57,526 nt of DNA from Viridibacillus sp050279675 (GTDB lineage: Bacteria > Bacillota > Bacilli > Bacillales_A > Planococcaceae). A program made the position numbers and the translations under genes. The DNA is taken from assembly GCF_050279675.1 (NCBI RefSeq), contig NZ_JBNNUK010000021.1, forward strand, positions 1 through 57,526. The letters are read 5' to 3'. The notes under the pieces were generated by a model. It was not told where the DNA came from. It did no database searches and saw nothing but the letters and a program-made list of their open reading frames with translations. Below, piece after piece: positions 26,429 through 35,419 of the stretch. How positions within the stretch are numbered: the stretch's first letter is position 1; every line of letters starts with the position of its first letter.

Positions 26429-26842
26429 TTAATATTCGATTTTTTTAAACAGCTTATTTATTTCTACAAATACACTTGAGATTTCCTCAATCTTTTCTTT
26501 TGAGAATTTAGAAAAAATTGCTGCAACTCTTTCTTCGCCTTTTTCAGTAAGAGAAACCCTTACAACTCTTCTATCATCTTTAATCCTTATTCTTTCTACA
26601 TAATCTAAGTTTTCAAGTTTATCACACATATTCGTTGCTGCTCCAGGTGTTAGCATAAACGCTTCTGAGATTTCAGTAATTTTCATATGTTTGAATAATT
26701 TTAGTCTTAGTAATAAGAGGATTAAATTTTCTGAGAGGTTTTCGTCATGCGTAAGTACCTCCATAAATTTATTTGATTTATTTTGAATATCAAACATTTC
26801 CTCCATTAAATTCTTTATAGCATCTTCAAAAGATTTTCCCAT
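26429..26842 (-). CDS. MarR-family transcriptional regulator
   Basis: A protein of about 137 residues with the MarR winged helix-turn-helix: MKITEISEAFMLTPGAATNMCDKLENLDYVERIRIKDDRRVVRVSLTEKGEE, including the DDRR wing. MarR proteins are dimers that repress efflux, stress or degradation genes and release DNA when bound by phenolic or other ligands. The AAGGG site is too close to the ATG at 26851 and fits the ATG at 26842 (or the GTG just before it) better. No operator or target gene is evident beside it. Confidence 0.87.
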   Translation of the reverse strand: MGKSFEDAIKNLMEEMFDIQNKSNKFMEVLTHDENLSENLILLLLRLKLFKHMKITEISEAFMLTPGAATNMCDKLENLDYVERIRIKDDRRVVRVSLTEKGEERVAAIFSKFSKEKIEEISSVFVEINKLFKKIEY

Positions 26843-26975
26843 CACAATCATCCCTTAGATAATTTTAGTTATTAAAATTTAAATTGTTTAAACAATTCAA
26901 GAGCTATATATATTATACAAGCTACAGTAAGAATTTGCTAATTTTTATCGATGACCTTTATCTAAAGTAACTCAA

Positions 26976-27006
26976 AATAAAAAGCCACATCTAGTTGATG
27001 TGGCTT
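26976..27006 (-). terminator. Terminator of the 59-codon gene
   Basis: A 10-bp perfect stem AAGCCACATC/GATGTGGCTT with a 5-base loop, followed leftward by TTTTATTTT; it lies 7 bases past the stop. Confidence 0.85.
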
Positions 27007-27012
27007 AAATTA

Positions 27013-27192
27013 TTACTCTTCTATACCGACAATTTCAGAGATATGTGCAATCGCAACCGTTGTAAAGTCATCTAAATCAAGGTATGCATAACTTTCTACA
27101 GTTTCACTTAAATAATTTTCATAAAACTCGTCGGGAGATTCATCAACAACATATGTATTCCCATTCCCCATAATGACCAGTGATTTCTTCAT
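27013..27192 (-). CDS. Small acidic hypothetical protein (59 aa)
   Basis: A short gene with a perfect GGAGG seven bases before the ATG at 27192 and a strong terminator at the end, so it is expressed as its own unit. The product, MKKSLVIMGNGNTYVVDESPDEFYENYLSETVESYAYLDLDDFTTVAIAHISEIVGIEE, is acidic, with alternating beta-strand-like stretches and no signal or membrane segment. I do not recognise the family. Small beta proteins of this size sometimes bind a partner protein or nucleotide; there is no evidence for either here. Confidence 0.72.
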   Translation of the reverse strand: MKKSLVIMGNGNTYVVDESPDEFYENYLSETVESYAYLDLDDFTTVAIAHISEIVGIEE

Positions 27193-27371
27193 ATCTCTTC
27201 CTCCTCGTAACATATTATTAATATCATATGCTAGTAAATAAGAGGTTCATGCCACATTAGGTAAGTTTTATTTAAAGTTTTAAGATATCCACGCTAAAAT
27301 TCTCGACTTTCATATCAATATATATTTTGATGGATGAAAATACTATACATTTGTTTCCAACTCTATTTTAG

Positions 27372-28133
27372 TTATCTTTTTTGGTCCTCATAATATGTGC
27401 TATCCGCATATTTTTGATCAGTACCATTTAGGTATGCTAAAATTACTTTTGGATTTTTCAATAATCCCCAATCCCCGTAGGTATCAAATCTTCTACATGA
27501 AGTAATCATTCCATTTTTTATCGTTCCATACTTTTTATTATTTTTCTTTCCCCATTCTTTCAATCGCTTCGCAAAGTCTGCATCTTCAGCCATTAGCATT
27601 TTTTCATTAAATCCGTTGATAGCGTTAAAGTCTTTTCTATAACACCAAAAGATCCCTACTGATATTAATCCATACTTAAAGAGTAAGGGAATAATTAATA
27701 ACATTGCAGAGACGATAATTCCTAAAGACATCCTCTCAAACTGCCCGTTCACGCCACCCCCAATGTATTTTCCTGATGCTAAATAATTGTCTACTTTCGA
27801 TAACAGCCCCTCTGTCATCTGTGTATCGGCGTCAATGGTGATGATTATTTCACCTTGTGCTATTGCAGCACCTGCATTACGAATTTTAGCTAAGTTTTTA
27901 TCATTATTTTCTAATGTAATACAATTATAAGACTTTGCCACTTCCTCCGTTTTGTCTGTACATCGATTTAATACAACAATGATTTCGATTTGATCTCCAT
28001 AAACTTGTGATGCCTTTTTTATTGAATCCAAACATTTCCCTATATACTTTTCTTCATTATGTGCAGGGATTATTACGGAAAACTTTATTTTCTCGTTATG
28101 TTCCTCTTTTGATTTTTGATTTGCACTCGTCAT
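27372..28133 (-). CDS. Family 2 glycosyltransferase
   Basis: A 253-residue GT-A-fold enzyme: FSVIIPAHNEEKYIGKCLDSI at the N-terminus, IIVVLNRCTDKTEEVAKSY, the metal-binding IDADTQM (the DxD motif), and NGFNEKMLMAEDADFAKRLKEWGKK with the ED catalytic base. A hydrophobic stretch at about 135-160 (GIIVSAMLLIIPLLFKYGLISVG) likely touches the membrane. It would transfer a sugar from a nucleotide donor to a lipid or polymer, but no other polysaccharide genes are near, so the product is unknown. AAGGAG precedes the ATG. Confidence 0.88.
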   Translation of the reverse strand: MTSANQKSKEEHNEKIKFSVIIPAHNEEKYIGKCLDSIKKASQVYGDQIEIIVVLNRCTDKTEEVAKSYNCITLENNDKNLAKIRNAGAAIAQGEIIITIDADTQMTEGLLSKVDNYLASGKYIGGGVNGQFERMSLGIIVSAMLLIIPLLFKYGLISVGIFWCYRKDFNAINGFNEKMLMAEDADFAKRLKEWGKKNNKKYGTIKNGMITSCRRFDTYGDWGLLKNPKVILAYLNGTDQKYADSTYYEDQKR

Positions 28134-28376
28134 ATGTCATCTCCTTTAAGTGTTCGCTACTGGCTACCTCTTCAATAATGTATATGCTTAAAATCATGTT
28201 AGTATCGCTTTCAAATATAATCAATACAACAAACCTCCAATTTCTAATTACTTCCTGCTAGATATTTCGAAAAAATAACATAAGTAATTATTATGAATCT
28301 TCATAATTTTAATCACATTTCCTTATCGAATAATTTGAGATAAAATGGAAATACAACGATACAAGGAGGTTTTATA

Positions 28377-28745
28377 ATGTCATTTGTATTTAAATCGATT
28401 GCTCATATTCAACTAGCTGCTCCTAAAGGTTCCGAAGACAAAGCGAAAAGATTTTTTGGTGATATTCTAGGCTTTCGAGAAATTGAAAAACCAGAACTGT
28501 TAAAAAAAAGAGGCGGTGTTTGGTTTGAATTTGCTCACTATCAAATTCATATTGGAATTGAAGAACCATTTACTCCCGCTAAAAAGGCACATCCAGCTTT
28601 TGAGGTAGAAAATATTGAAGATTTAAAATCCCATTTATCCAAAAATAATATTAAATTCATTATTGATGGAGATTTGCCAGGAGCCAATAGAATTTATATA
28701 AACGATCCATTTGGCAATCGAGTTGAAATTTTAGAGTGGCTTTGA
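28377..28745 (+). CDS. VOC/glyoxalase-fold protein
   Basis: A 122-residue vicinal-oxygen-chelate protein: AHIQLAAPKGSEDKAKRFFGDILGF, KKRGGVWFEFAHYQIHIGIEE, HPAFEVENIEDL, and DPFGNRVEILE. His in AHIQL, His in AHPAFEV and Glu in NRVEILE could make a metal site. Such proteins act in glyoxal detoxification, antibiotic resistance or ring cleavage; the actual role is not evident. AAGGAGG precedes the ATG. Confidence 0.87.
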   Translation: MSFVFKSIAHIQLAAPKGSEDKAKRFFGDILGFREIEKPELLKKRGGVWFEFAHYQIHIGIEEPFTPAKKAHPAFEVENIEDLKSHLSKNNIKFIIDGDLPGANRIYINDPFGNRVEILEWL

Positions 28746-28819
28746 AAAAAAATAGTCTAATTCTAGCTTTAATATACAAGAAGCAATCAAGACTATGTAT
28801 GATAGAAGGCATAAAGATT

Positions 28820-28858
28820 AAGAGCCTGTATGGACCTTATTTAAAACAGGCTCTTTAT
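28820..28858. terminator. Terminator between convergent genes
   Basis: A 10-bp perfect stem AAGAGCCTGT/ACAGGCTCTT with a 16-base loop, T-rich on the right. It sits between the VOC gene (+) and the M3 peptidase gene (-) and may serve both. Confidence 0.7.
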
Positions 28859-28871
28859 TCATTTTATATGA

Positions 28872-30581
28872 TTATTTTTGATTTACCCCATCTAATTGTT
28901 CGTGTTTAACAAACCATGTTTTAATTTCATCTACCATGTTTTCAAATGCAGCATTTTCAAAAGGCGAAGCAATATTAGAATGTTCAAGTAAATCTAGGAA
29001 AGATAGTTGTCCTCCTTGTTTACATAAATCCATGTACATACTCCATGCAGTCTCTTTATTTGTTTGAGCTTTCGTCCAAATTTGTAATGCACAAATTTGA
29101 GCTATTGCGTAATCTATATAGTAAAATGGAAATTTGAATAAATGAGTTTGCTGCTGCCACAAGCTTCCTCTTGCTAAATAAGGATGATTAAATGATGTTT
29201 TATACGGCATATACTTTTGGGCAATTTCAATCCATTTCTCTTTCCTTTCTTTAGAAGATATACTTGGATTTTCGTAGATAACATGTTGAAACTCATCAAT
29301 ACTTGCTCGGTAAGGCATTGCATATATTGCATCTTCTAAATGTGAATATCTATAGTTCTGAGCTTCATCTCCAAATATTCCCTCCACATATGGCCAAATC
29401 AAAAATTCCATTGCTATTGAACTTATTTCACAAGCTTCTTTAGTAGGTAATATATATTCTTGTATATTATTATTTTGATTAGAAACAGCCATTTGAAATG
29501 CATGCCCAAATTCATGTGCAAGCACTTTTACATCTTTACGCGAACCATTTAAGTTAGCAAAGATATATGGAGTCTTTTCATCACACAAAAAAGTAGAGTA
29601 AGCTCCTCGTGCTTTATTTTCTTTAACCGACAAATCCATCATTTTATTGTTCATCATAGTTGTGAAAACTTCTCCACACTGCTTTGAAAGCTGTTGGAAT
29701 ATTGTTTTAAATTTTTCTATAATACAGTTAATATCTCCACTTAAAATAGTGTCAACAGATTTAAATCGAACTTCTTCATCATAGTACTTTAGAGTATCTA
29801 ATCCTAGTCTAATTCGTTGCTTTTCCCTTAACTCTTCGGATATAGGAACGAAATATCTTAAAATCATTTCTCTGAAGTTAGCTACATCATGTTGATTGTA
29901 ACCAATTCTTGAAAGTCTTGCATACCCAAGTTCCACAAAAGAATGATAGCCTAGTTTTTTAGCAATGTCCGTTCTCACCTGAACTAAAGAGTTGAAAATC
30001 TCATCAATTCTCTCTTCATGTTGCTCCATTAGCTCATATTTCTTCTCAGTTGCTTCCTTTCTAATAGTCCTATCTTGAGAAGCTACAAATTTATCTAATT
30101 GAGAAAGATTTCTCTCCTCCCCTTTAAATTCTATTTTTGCATTTGCTAATAACTTCGTATATTCACTAATCAAATTATTTTCTAATGCTAAATCGGCAAT
30201 AACCTCCGAACTAATGGTATTTATATTAAGTTCAGCAAGTGATAGCAATTGTTTTCCATATTTTTGAATAATTTGTCCTTTGAATGATGAATTAATTAAA
30301 TGTTCATAATAACTCGCTGTAACCTTTTCATAGATTGGCCACTTTTTGTTGATGAACTGTTGTTCTTCCTGATATTTTATATCTGAAGAATTTAATAGAC
30401 CTCTTACTTCTGCTATTGTTAGCATCGTTAACACATGATTTCTAATTGCATTGATCTTATCAATTATCTTAAATTGTTCTTTAAATGACTCTGCTCTAGC
30501 AAATCTTTCTAATAGATTCGATACCCTATCCTCAAATTCAACCATGTCTGGTCTTTTGTAAATAAGCTCATTAAAAATCAT
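28872..30581 (-). CDS. M3-family oligoendopeptidase (PepF-like)
   Basis: A 569-residue zinc metallopeptidase with the HEFGHAFQ active-site motif near residue 360 and the second-Glu region CEISSIAMEFLIWPYVEG. The long helical N-terminal half is typical of M3 peptidases that cleave short peptides in the cytosol. There is no signal peptide. Two ATGs overlap at the start (30584 and 30581); GGAGG spacing favours the second. It is a single leftward gene upstream of the VOC terminator. The substrate range is probably broad, peptides of roughly 5-20 residues. Confidence 0.91.
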   Translation of the reverse strand: MIFNELIYKRPDMVEFEDRVSNLLERFARAESFKEQFKIIDKINAIRNHVLTMLTIAEVRGLLNSSDIKYQEEQQFINKKWPIYEKVTASYYEHLINSSFKGQIIQKYGKQLLSLAELNINTISSEVIADLALENNLISEYTKLLANAKIEFKGEERNLSQLDKFVASQDRTIRKEATEKKYELMEQHEERIDEIFNSLVQVRTDIAKKLGYHSFVELGYARLSRIGYNQHDVANFREMILRYFVPISEELREKQRIRLGLDTLKYYDEEVRFKSVDTILSGDINCIIEKFKTIFQQLSKQCGEVFTTMMNNKMMDLSVKENKARGAYSTFLCDEKTPYIFANLNGSRKDVKVLAHEFGHAFQMAVSNQNNNIQEYILPTKEACEISSIAMEFLIWPYVEGIFGDEAQNYRYSHLEDAIYAMPYRASIDEFQHVIYENPSISSKERKEKWIEIAQKYMPYKTSFNHPYLARGSLWQQQTHLFKFPFYYIDYAIAQICALQIWTKAQTNKETAWSMYMDLCKQGGQLSFLDLLEHSNIASPFENAAFENMVDEIKTWFVKHEQLDGVNQK

Positions 30582-30706
30582 CATTCTCCTCCATCATCAG
30601 TTTATTCATATTCCATTTTATGGTATAATATGAACCCCGATAATTAAAGTCTTATTATTCAAAAAGTTTTATGTTATAATTACAATATAAGGAAATGGGT
30701 ATTGTT

Positions 30707-30759
30707 AGAATACATTAAAAGGGCCGCTTACTCTTAAGCTGGCCCTTTTAATGTATTCT
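30707..30759. terminator. Very long hairpin, probably a terminator
   Basis: A 19-bp perfect inverted repeat (30707-30725 and 30741-30759). The inner sequence adds a 5-bp GCTTA/TAAGC stem around a CTCT loop, with a single bulged T, giving a hairpin of about 24 bp. The CCCTTTTAA part fits a terminator for the leftward small membrane gene at 30769, but it is much longer than the other terminators in this window. It could also be a small mobile palindrome. Confidence 0.6.
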
Positions 30760-30768
30760 TTAAACTTC

Positions 30769-31038
30769 TTAATGATTAGAAATCGTTAGTTCAACTTTTT
30801 TAGGTCGAAATGCTACAAAAAACCAGCTAATATTAACAATTATTGCAGCTAAACAGATCGCTACAACGACAAAAATTTCAGGGACGATATTATGAACAAA
30901 ACCTAAGACAATCACTGTTCCTATTGTAGCCGTAAATATTAGTATGTCGAAGCCACAAAGGATTGCCATTACGAATTTCATAGCTTTTATCCCTGCTACG
31001 AATAGGATTACAGGTAATAGATAGCAGAACAATATCAT
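30769..31038 (-). CDS. Small three-span membrane protein
   Basis: An 89-residue hydrophobic protein with three likely membrane spans (ILFCYLLPVILFVAGIKAMKF, CGFDILIFTATIGTVIVLGF, IFVVVAICLAAIIVNISWFFVAF) and a basic tail FRPKKVELTISNH. Its ATG at 31038 overlaps the TGA stop of the preceding small gene as TGATG, so it is probably translated by coupling. It has no strong ribosome site of its own. I do not recognise the family. Confidence 0.6.
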   Translation of the reverse strand: MILFCYLLPVILFVAGIKAMKFVMAILCGFDILIFTATIGTVIVLGFVHNIVPEIFVVVAICLAAIIVNISWFFVAFRPKKVELTISNH

Positions 31039-31172
31039 CACCATGCCGAACCAAATTTATTGGCATTCGGGCCCAAATTAGAGATAGGTGTAAGTGAATT
31101 TACGACTAGTAAAGAACAAAAAAGGATTGCAGAAATAAACGTCATTACAATAATGCCTTTTCTATTCACCAT
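31038..31172 (-). CDS. Small membrane or secreted peptide (44 aa), coupled to the next gene
   Basis: A 44-codon frame beginning MVNRKGIIVMTFISAILFCSLLVV, which is a basic head plus one membrane segment or signal, and ending SLTPISNLGPNANKFGSAW. AAGGTGG lies about 11 bases before the ATG at 31172. Its TGA overlaps the ATG of the small membrane gene at 30769-31038 by one base (TGATG), the classic sign of two co-translated genes, and this is the main support for it. The sequence after the span is short and polar. Function unknown. Confidence 0.55.
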   Translation of the reverse strand: MVNRKGIIVMTFISAILFCSLLVVNSLTPISNLGPNANKFGSAW

Positions 31173-31204
31173 TAGTAATTTAACCACCTTTTTATAAAAT
31201 ATCG

Positions 31205-31666
31205 CTATTTAATAGGTAGATACATAACATCCTCATCATCATATACTTCTCCTGTAAGCAGAAAACCGAATTGTTCATACAAATGGCGTGCATTTATATT
31301 TTCTTTATGGACTGTTAAACGTATCTCCTTACAAATATCAAATCGATTTACTATCCACTGAACCATCTCATTTAATGCTGCTTTACCATACCCTCTACGT
31401 TGATATTTGTTATCCACTATAAAACCGTTTATCCAATACATATCCGTCGTATTTTCTTCATAAGCATGCATTATGAAGCCGACCATTTGCTCATTGTCAT
31501 AAATGGCGAATGGTATGTATTCAACAGAATCTCCATCTGGTTTGATATATACTTTTGCAAGAGAGACTGCAACTGACGGCACAAAATTCGTCTGTCCATT
31601 TTTAACACTTAACCTCATTGCTTCTTCCCAATTTTCTCTAATTACAGGTTTTAATTGTATTTTCAT
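31205..31666 (-). CDS. GNAT acetyltransferase, spermidine acetyltransferase-like
   Basis: A 153-residue GNAT protein: YWINGFIVDNKYQRRGYGKAALNEMVQWI holds the acetyl-CoA loop (Q-R-R-G-Y-G-K), and LTVHKENINARHLYEQFGFLLTGE is the C-terminal GNAT motif. The pattern and length resemble BltD/PaiA spermine/spermidine acetyltransferases of Bacillus. AGAGGTG lies 6 bases before the ATG at 31666, which excludes ten upstream codons. Single leftward gene; acceptor uncertain. Confidence 0.85.
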   Translation of the reverse strand: MKIQLKPVIRENWEEAMRLSVKNGQTNFVPSVAVSLAKVYIKPDGDSVEYIPFAIYDNEQMVGFIMHAYEENTTDMYWINGFIVDNKYQRRGYGKAALNEMVQWIVNRFDICKEIRLTVHKENINARHLYEQFGFLLTGEVYDDEDVMYLPIK

Positions 31667-31775
31667 ATAAATCACCTCTACATCAATTAAATGCATGACT
31701 ATATGGCATCTTCATCACCACTTATATCCATAATACATAAATTCAGTAATATAAATCCATATAAATTAGACAAAT

Positions 31776-31804
31776 AAAAAAGCGCAGTAGTAAGACAACG
31801 CTTT
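31776..31804 (-). terminator. Weak terminator of the 96-codon membrane gene
   Basis: Stem AAAGCG/CGCTTT with a 14-base loop. Reading leftward it is followed by TTTTATTTG; it lies about 45 bases past the stop at 31850. Confidence 0.5.
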
Positions 31805-31849
31805 ATATAAACTCTATACCGCTTTAAATTAAAAATAAATTTAATTAAG

Positions 31850-32140
31850 CTAATCTATTTGCTCCATAACAACGCTCTTTTTGAAAACACCTATCAATGT
31901 AAGAATTAACCCGATTATAAAAAATGTTGGTAAGAGGAGCATCATCATACCGACACCAGCGAATCCATCACCAACAGCTATTGCTACAGACATGCTAATA
32001 AACCATCCTACAAATGGTGTGAAAATGAACATTGTAACTAATCCCCAAATAATATATTTCTTTTTTAAAGATTGATTTTTAGTGAAAGTCACTGAAAAAT
32101 AAATCCCTAACAAAATGATAACTGCAGCAAAAAGGAACAA
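31850..32140 (-). CDS. Small membrane protein (96 aa)
   Basis: A hydrophobic protein with three likely spans (FLFAAVIILLGIYFSVTF, IIWGLVTMFIFTPFVGWFISMSVAIAV, MMMLLLPTFFIIGLILTLIGVF) and a short polar tail. The start is a TTG at 32140 with GGAGGG seven bases ahead. It lies downstream of a TetR gene in the same direction, 81 bases away, so it may be co-transcribed with it. Family not recognised. Confidence 0.65.
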   Translation of the reverse strand: MFLFAAVIILLGIYFSVTFTKNQSLKKKYIIWGLVTMFIFTPFVGWFISMSVAIAVGDGFAGVGMMMLLLPTFFIIGLILTLIGVFKKSVVMEQID

Positions 32141-32221
32141 TTATTAGCCCTCCCCTATTCAATAAAAGTGTGTATAAAAATGGATTTTTTCGAACTACAA
32201 AATATAGCAATATCAATATAA

Positions 32222-32836
32222 TTACAAATACAAACCTTCGAAGTAAACTGACGTGATAGTTTGAGCAATTTCTTCGATAGTACTTTGATGTTCATTACGA
32301 ACAATTTCCCAAAGATACATTTCATTTGTGAAAAACCACCCTTTTGCAACAAGCTCATGGTTTAGTTCAGCTCTTGCCAATCCATTTTGCTGTGCATAGG
32401 CGACGTCCTTTGATATTCGCTGAATGAACTTCATCCGAATTGCTTTCCATTTATCTGATATAACGGTTGAAATTCCAATAGCCTGTTCAAAAACTTGCAT
32501 CATATTGCGTTCTGCCTCTGCCATTTTTAAAAAAGCATTTGTTTGTTTGTTTATAATATGTTTTGCTTCATCTTTTGATTTTGGAAAGAAAGAGGTTTCG
32601 GCAATTTCATAAAATTGCTCCATGATATTCTCCATTAATACAATTAAAAGATCCTCTTTTCCTTTAAAATGAACATATGCAGTTCCATAACCGATGTTTG
32701 CCTTTTTAATCATTTGAGAAATAACCGCAGCTTGAAAACCTTCTTCCAGGAAGATTTCCTTTGCAGCTTCTAATAACTTTTGACGTGTCATAATTGAGCG
32801 CAAATGTCGTTTATCCCCTACTTTGCCATTATTCAT
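32222..32836 (-). CDS. TetR/AcrR-family regulator divergent from the kynurenine operon
   Basis: A 204-residue protein with an N-terminal TetR helix-turn-helix: RQKLLEAAKEIFLEEGFQAAVISQMIKKANIGYGTAYVHFKGKEDLLIVLMENI. The C-terminal domain is variable and presumably binds an effector. It is divergent from kynU with about 180 bases between, the usual arrangement for a local repressor. A short palindrome CATTCGAATG (32906-32915) lies between the genes and could be its operator. Control of tryptophan breakdown, perhaps with kynurenine as effector, is an inference. A GGGGAGGAATAGG run precedes the ATG. Confidence 0.87.
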   Translation of the reverse strand: MNNGKVGDKRHLRSIMTRQKLLEAAKEIFLEEGFQAAVISQMIKKANIGYGTAYVHFKGKEDLLIVLMENIMEQFYEIAETSFFPKSKDEAKHIINKQTNAFLKMAEAERNMMQVFEQAIGISTVISDKWKAIRMKFIQRISKDVAYAQQNGLARAELNHELVAKGWFFTNEMYLWEIVRNEHQSTIEEIAQTITSVYFEGLYL

Positions 32837-32905
32837 TCCTATTCCTCCCCTTATCTACTAGCATAAAGGAAATCTTTCAAAATAAAAAACATTTGTTGGA
32901 AAAAA

Positions 32906-32977
32906 CATTCGAATGATTCAATATTAATAATTTTCAGAAATAACTTATTGACATTGTGTCATATTCTTTGGTACGAT
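32906..32977 (+). promoter_or_regulatory. Promoter and possible operator of the kynurenine operon
   Basis: TTGACA (32948-32953) and TACGAT (32972-32977), 18 bases apart, form a plausible sigma-A promoter about 40 bases upstream of the kynU start. The palindrome CATTCGAATG (32906-32915) lies just upstream, between the promoter and the divergent TetR gene. Confidence 0.5.
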
Positions 32978-33018
32978 TTTTCTGGAATATTCAGGCAAAC
33001 CAATTTAGGAGGATCATT

Positions 33019-34296
33019 ATGGTTTCAAAATACACTTTGGATTACGCAAAACAACTGGATGAGAAAGATATCCTTAAAAGTTTTCGGGAAGAGTTTTATT
33101 TAAATCCAGATGCCATCTATATGGATGGAAACTCGTTGGGACTTCTTTCGAAAAGAGCTGAGCGTACTCTTTTAGAATCTTTAGAGGATTGGAAAAAATA
33201 TGGCATTGACGGATGGACGCAAGGAAATCATCCATGGTTTTATATGGCAGAGCAATTGTCCGGGAAGATTGCACAATTAGTGGGTGCATCTCCCGAGGAA
33301 GTTATTGTAACCGGGTCTACAACTGTAAATCTGCATCAACTTGTAGCTACTTTTTATAAGCCGGCAGGAACACGCACAAAAATTTTAGCAGATGAACTAA
33401 CTTTTCCGACTGATATTTATGCTCTTCAAAGTCAACTGTCTATACATGGATACGACCCGCAAACCAATCTCATTCGTGTGAAAAGTCGCGATGGCCGACT
33501 TCTTGATGAGGATGACATTATCAAAGCAATGACCGATGACATCGCTCTGATTATCTTGCCAACAGTGCTGTATCGCAGTGGTCAAATTTTGGATATGGAA
33601 CGGTTAACTGCTGAAGCACATAAAAGAGGAATCATGATCGGATTTGATGGATGTCACTCTATTGGTGCAATCCCTCATTTATTCAGTGAATGGGATGTTG
33701 ACTTTGCGTATTGGTGCAATTATAAACACTTAAATGGCGGTCCTGGAGCTGTTGGAGGCTTATATGTAAATCGAAAACATTTTGGAACGATGCCTGGATT
33801 GGCCGGATGGTTCGGGTCTAGAAAAGATAAACAATTCGATATGGAACATACATTAACACCAGCTGAATCTGCTGGCGCGTATCAAATCGGAACACCTCAT
33901 GTTTTAAGTTGTGCACCCTTGATTGGGTCTTTAGATATTTTCATAGAAGCAGGAATCGAGAATATTCGAGAAAAATCTCTAAAAATCAATCAATATTTAA
34001 TAGATTTAGTGGAATTCGAGTTGGACAATATGGGGTTTTTCATTGGAACGCCGAGAGAAGACATACGTCGCGGAGGTCATGTGAGCCTTGAGCATAAAGA
34101 AGCTGCACGCATTTGTAAGGCATTGAAAGAAAACGGTGTCATTCCGGATTTCCGAGCACCTAACATCATTCGTCTCGCTCCAGTTGCCCTATATACTTCC
34201 TACGCAGAAGTTTGGAAAGTGGTACAAATACTTAAGAATATCATGTCAGAAAAAACATATGAAAAATTCAAGAATGAACGAGAAGTGGTTGCATAA
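33019..34296 (+). CDS. kynU: Kynureninase
   Basis: A 425-residue PLP enzyme that cleaves L-kynurenine (and 3-hydroxykynurenine) to anthranilate and alanine. Family signatures are MDGNSLGLLS, GIDGWTQGNHPWFYM, EELTFPTD-like DELTFPTDIYA, GFDGCHSIGAIPH, and the PLP-binding Lys236 in YWCNYKHLNGGPGA. AGGAGG six bases before the ATG at 33019 marks the start; a longer frame upstream has no ribosome site. It is the first gene of a kynU-kynA-kynB operon. Confidence 0.95.
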   Translation: MVSKYTLDYAKQLDEKDILKSFREEFYLNPDAIYMDGNSLGLLSKRAERTLLESLEDWKKYGIDGWTQGNHPWFYMAEQLSGKIAQLVGASPEEVIVTGSTTVNLHQLVATFYKPAGTRTKILADELTFPTDIYALQSQLSIHGYDPQTNLIRVKSRDGRLLDEDDIIKAMTDDIALIILPTVLYRSGQILDMERLTAEAHKRGIMIGFDGCHSIGAIPHLFSEWDVDFAYWCNYKHLNGGPGAVGGLYVNRKHFGTMPGLAGWFGSRKDKQFDMEHTLTPAESAGAYQIGTPHVLSCAPLIGSLDIFIEAGIENIREKSLKINQYLIDLVEFELDNMGFFIGTPREDIRRGGHVSLEHKEAARICKALKENGVIPDFRAPNIIRLAPVALYTSYAEVWKVVQILKNIMSEKTYEKFKNEREVVA

Positions 34297-34492
34297 CGTG
34301 GGATATTCACCAGAGGACAGTTTACAAATTTCTAAATCATGCTTCAATTCGGGATTCCTCGGTTACTATTTATACTTGTCGCCTATTTTGTTTTGAAAAG
34401 ATGATATGCAAATCATTGTAGCGGAAGTATCTCTGGATGTGAAGAAAAAATAGTATGAGCGATTTATTTATGAAAAGTGAGGGAATTGCAGA

Positions 34493-35347
34493 ATGAAGAG
34501 TAAGGATAACAATGAACATACACAAACTGGGCTAGAGAAAGAAATTCAAACCGATTTTCAAAAATCGATGTCTTACGGAGATTATCTCCACCTTGATAAG
34601 ATTTTATCTAGTCAGCATAGACTTTCTGACCATCACGATGAAATGCTTTTCATCATTATCCATCAAGCGAGTGAGTTATGGATGAAGCTCATTTTACATG
34701 AGTTGGCAGCTGCTACTGAGTGTATACGCCAAAATAAGCTGGAACCCTCGTTTAAAATGTTGTCGCGCGTTTCGAGAATTCAACAGCAATTGATTCAGTC
34801 ATGGAGTGTCCTTTCAACTTTGACACCTTCTGAATACATGGAATTTAGGGATAAACTAGGACAATCTTCTGGATTCCAATCTTATCAAAATCGTTTGATT
34901 GAATTTGCATTAGGAAATAAAAATATCCATATGCTATCAGTCTATCAACATCAAACAGATTTATCTGAGCAAATGATGCATGCCCTTCATGAGCCAAGTA
35001 TTTATGACGCCGCGATTCATGCCCTTGTGGCGCGTGGATTACCTATTGACCAAGAAGCAATTGGCAGGGATGTTTCACAAAAATATGAACCAAATGCCAG
35101 TGTGGAGGAGGCATGGCTGACAGTTTACCGCGATGTCGAGCAATATTGGGACTTATATGAGTTGGCCGAGAAGTTAGTGGACATTGGTAATCAACAGCAA
35201 TTATGGCGTTTTAATCATGTAAGTACAGTGGAAAGAATTATTGGTCATAAACAAGGAACTGGTGGATCATCAGGTGTTACGTATTTAAAAAAAGTACTGG
35301 ACCAACAATTTTTTCCAGAGTTATGGAGTTTAAGAACAAAGCTATAA
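34493..35347 (+). CDS. kynA: Tryptophan 2,3-dioxygenase
   Basis: A 284-residue heme enzyme that opens the indole ring of L-tryptophan to give N-formylkynurenine. It has the family run SYGDYLHLDKILSSQHRLSDHHDEMLFIIIHQASELWMKLILHEL, and near the end FNHVSTVERIIGHKQGTGGSSGVTYLKK, which carries the proximal heme histidine. Length matches bacterial TDO. GAGGGAATTGCAG precedes the ATG. A 196-base gap separates it from kynU; no separate promoter stands out, so co-transcription is likely. Confidence 0.95.
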   Translation: MKSKDNNEHTQTGLEKEIQTDFQKSMSYGDYLHLDKILSSQHRLSDHHDEMLFIIIHQASELWMKLILHELAAATECIRQNKLEPSFKMLSRVSRIQQQLIQSWSVLSTLTPSEYMEFRDKLGQSSGFQSYQNRLIEFALGNKNIHMLSVYQHQTDLSEQMMHALHEPSIYDAAIHALVARGLPIDQEAIGRDVSQKYEPNASVEEAWLTVYRDVEQYWDLYELAEKLVDIGNQQQLWRFNHVSTVERIIGHKQGTGGSSGVTYLKKVLDQQFFPELWSLRTKL

Positions 35348-35419
35348 AAAATAAAGTAGGTTTTTCTTTTAAAAGCACGTCAAAGAAAATAATAGCCAAA
35401 AGAGATGGAGGTAAGATGC

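Noticed and set aside
34136..34396. Plus-strand frame overlapping the 3' end of kynU
   Set aside because: It is in another frame of kynU with no ribosome site and reaches only partly into the intergenic gap.
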